From Phycisphaerae bacterium (GTDB taxonomy: Bacteria; Planctomycetota; Phycisphaerae; UBA1845; PWPN01): a stretch of DNA of 5,301 nt. The notes beneath the pieces are model-generated. The model was not told the DNA's origin. It did not search any database and saw only the letters and a list, made by a program, of their open reading frames with translations. A program made the translations under genes and the position numbers. Shown one piece after another: positions 5,171 to 5,301 of this stretch. The first letter of the stretch is position 1. Each line of letters opens with the position of its first letter. The stretch covers positions 1 to 5,301 of the forward strand of contig PWPN01000312.1 of assembly GCA_003557125.1 (NCBI GenBank), read 5' to 3'.

Positions 5171-5198
5171 ATTTGAGATTTTAGTTAGCCATTAAACC

Positions 5199-5233
5199 CA
5201 CGGCCTCTGGCCGTGCGACCCGAAGAGCTTCGG
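5199..5233 (-). terminator. Two adjacent hairpins, possible terminator of an upstream minus-strand gene
   Basis: CACGGCC-TCT-GGCCGTG (5199-5215) is a perfect 7-bp stem with a 3-nt loop. CCGAA-GAGC-TTCGG (5220-5233) is a 5-bp stem beside it. On the minus strand the first hairpin is followed by GGTTTAAT, a short and poor T-tract. Lying just upstream of the operon promoter, the pair could end transcription from beyond the right edge. They could also be another dispersed palindromic repeat. Confidence 0.35.
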
Positions 5234-5301
5234 AGCGATCCGGCGTTTACTTGTTTCGAATGGCGCGTAGGTTCTCCTTCCGGGAAGCCCCGTTTGGGAG
5301 A
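5234..5301. other. Unresolved right edge
   Basis: I cannot assign this 68-nt stretch. On the minus strand one frame entering from the right edge ends at a TAA (5247-5249) with the peptide tail KENLRAIRNK, which could be the C-terminus of an upstream gene followed by the hairpins at 5199-5233. Another minus frame stays open to 5185 and the third is also open here, so this reading is not distinguished from repeat DNA. A short odd palindrome, CTTCC-G-GGAAG, is also present near 5277-5287. Confidence 0.2.

Overview
The window reads as ordinary chromosomal DNA from a GC-rich bacterium, most likely a planctomycete or a relative. Three things point there: a Tat-exported Gfo/Idh/MocA oxidoreductase of a type abundant in that phylum, intergenic spaces filled with GC-rich inverted and tandem repeats, and long antisense shadow frames typical of high-GC coding DNA. 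The taxonomic call is inference. All genes recognised lie on the minus strand, so transcription runs from right to left.

Right to left: the right edge (about 5192-5301) holds small hairpins and possibly the last codons of an upstream gene. An AT-rich island at 5142-5176 carries a good sigma-70-type promoter (TTGACA, 17-bp spacer, AATAAT). It is followed by a leader of roughly 190 nt that contains a dispersed repeat and two further inverted repeats. Then comes a tight four-gene operon: a 93-aa ribbon-helix-helix protein with two CxxC motifs (4666-4947), a zinc-binding lipoprotein ZnuA (3560-4621), the ATPase ZnuC (2787-3563) and the permease ZnuB (1939-2790). The three transporter genes overlap by 4 nt at each junction (GTGA, then ATGA). 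After an 83-nt gap with its own weak promoter candidate lies a Gfo/Idh/MocA-family oxidoreductase (557-1843). A 499-nt non-coding stretch (58-556) packed with repeats follows, and the first 19 codons of a gene that looks like D-3-phosphoglycerate dehydrogenase (serA) run off the left edge.

The coherent unit is the metal-uptake operon. ZnuA captures zinc outside the cytoplasmic membrane, ZnuB forms the channel and ZnuC drives transport with ATP. The small leading gene has a NikR/CopG-like DNA-binding fold prediction joined to a probable zinc knuckle, so it may be the operon's own metal-sensing regulator in place of Zur or AdcR. That is the most interesting reading here; it is inferred from motifs and position only. 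The oxidoreductase and serA have no visible functional tie to zinc uptake.
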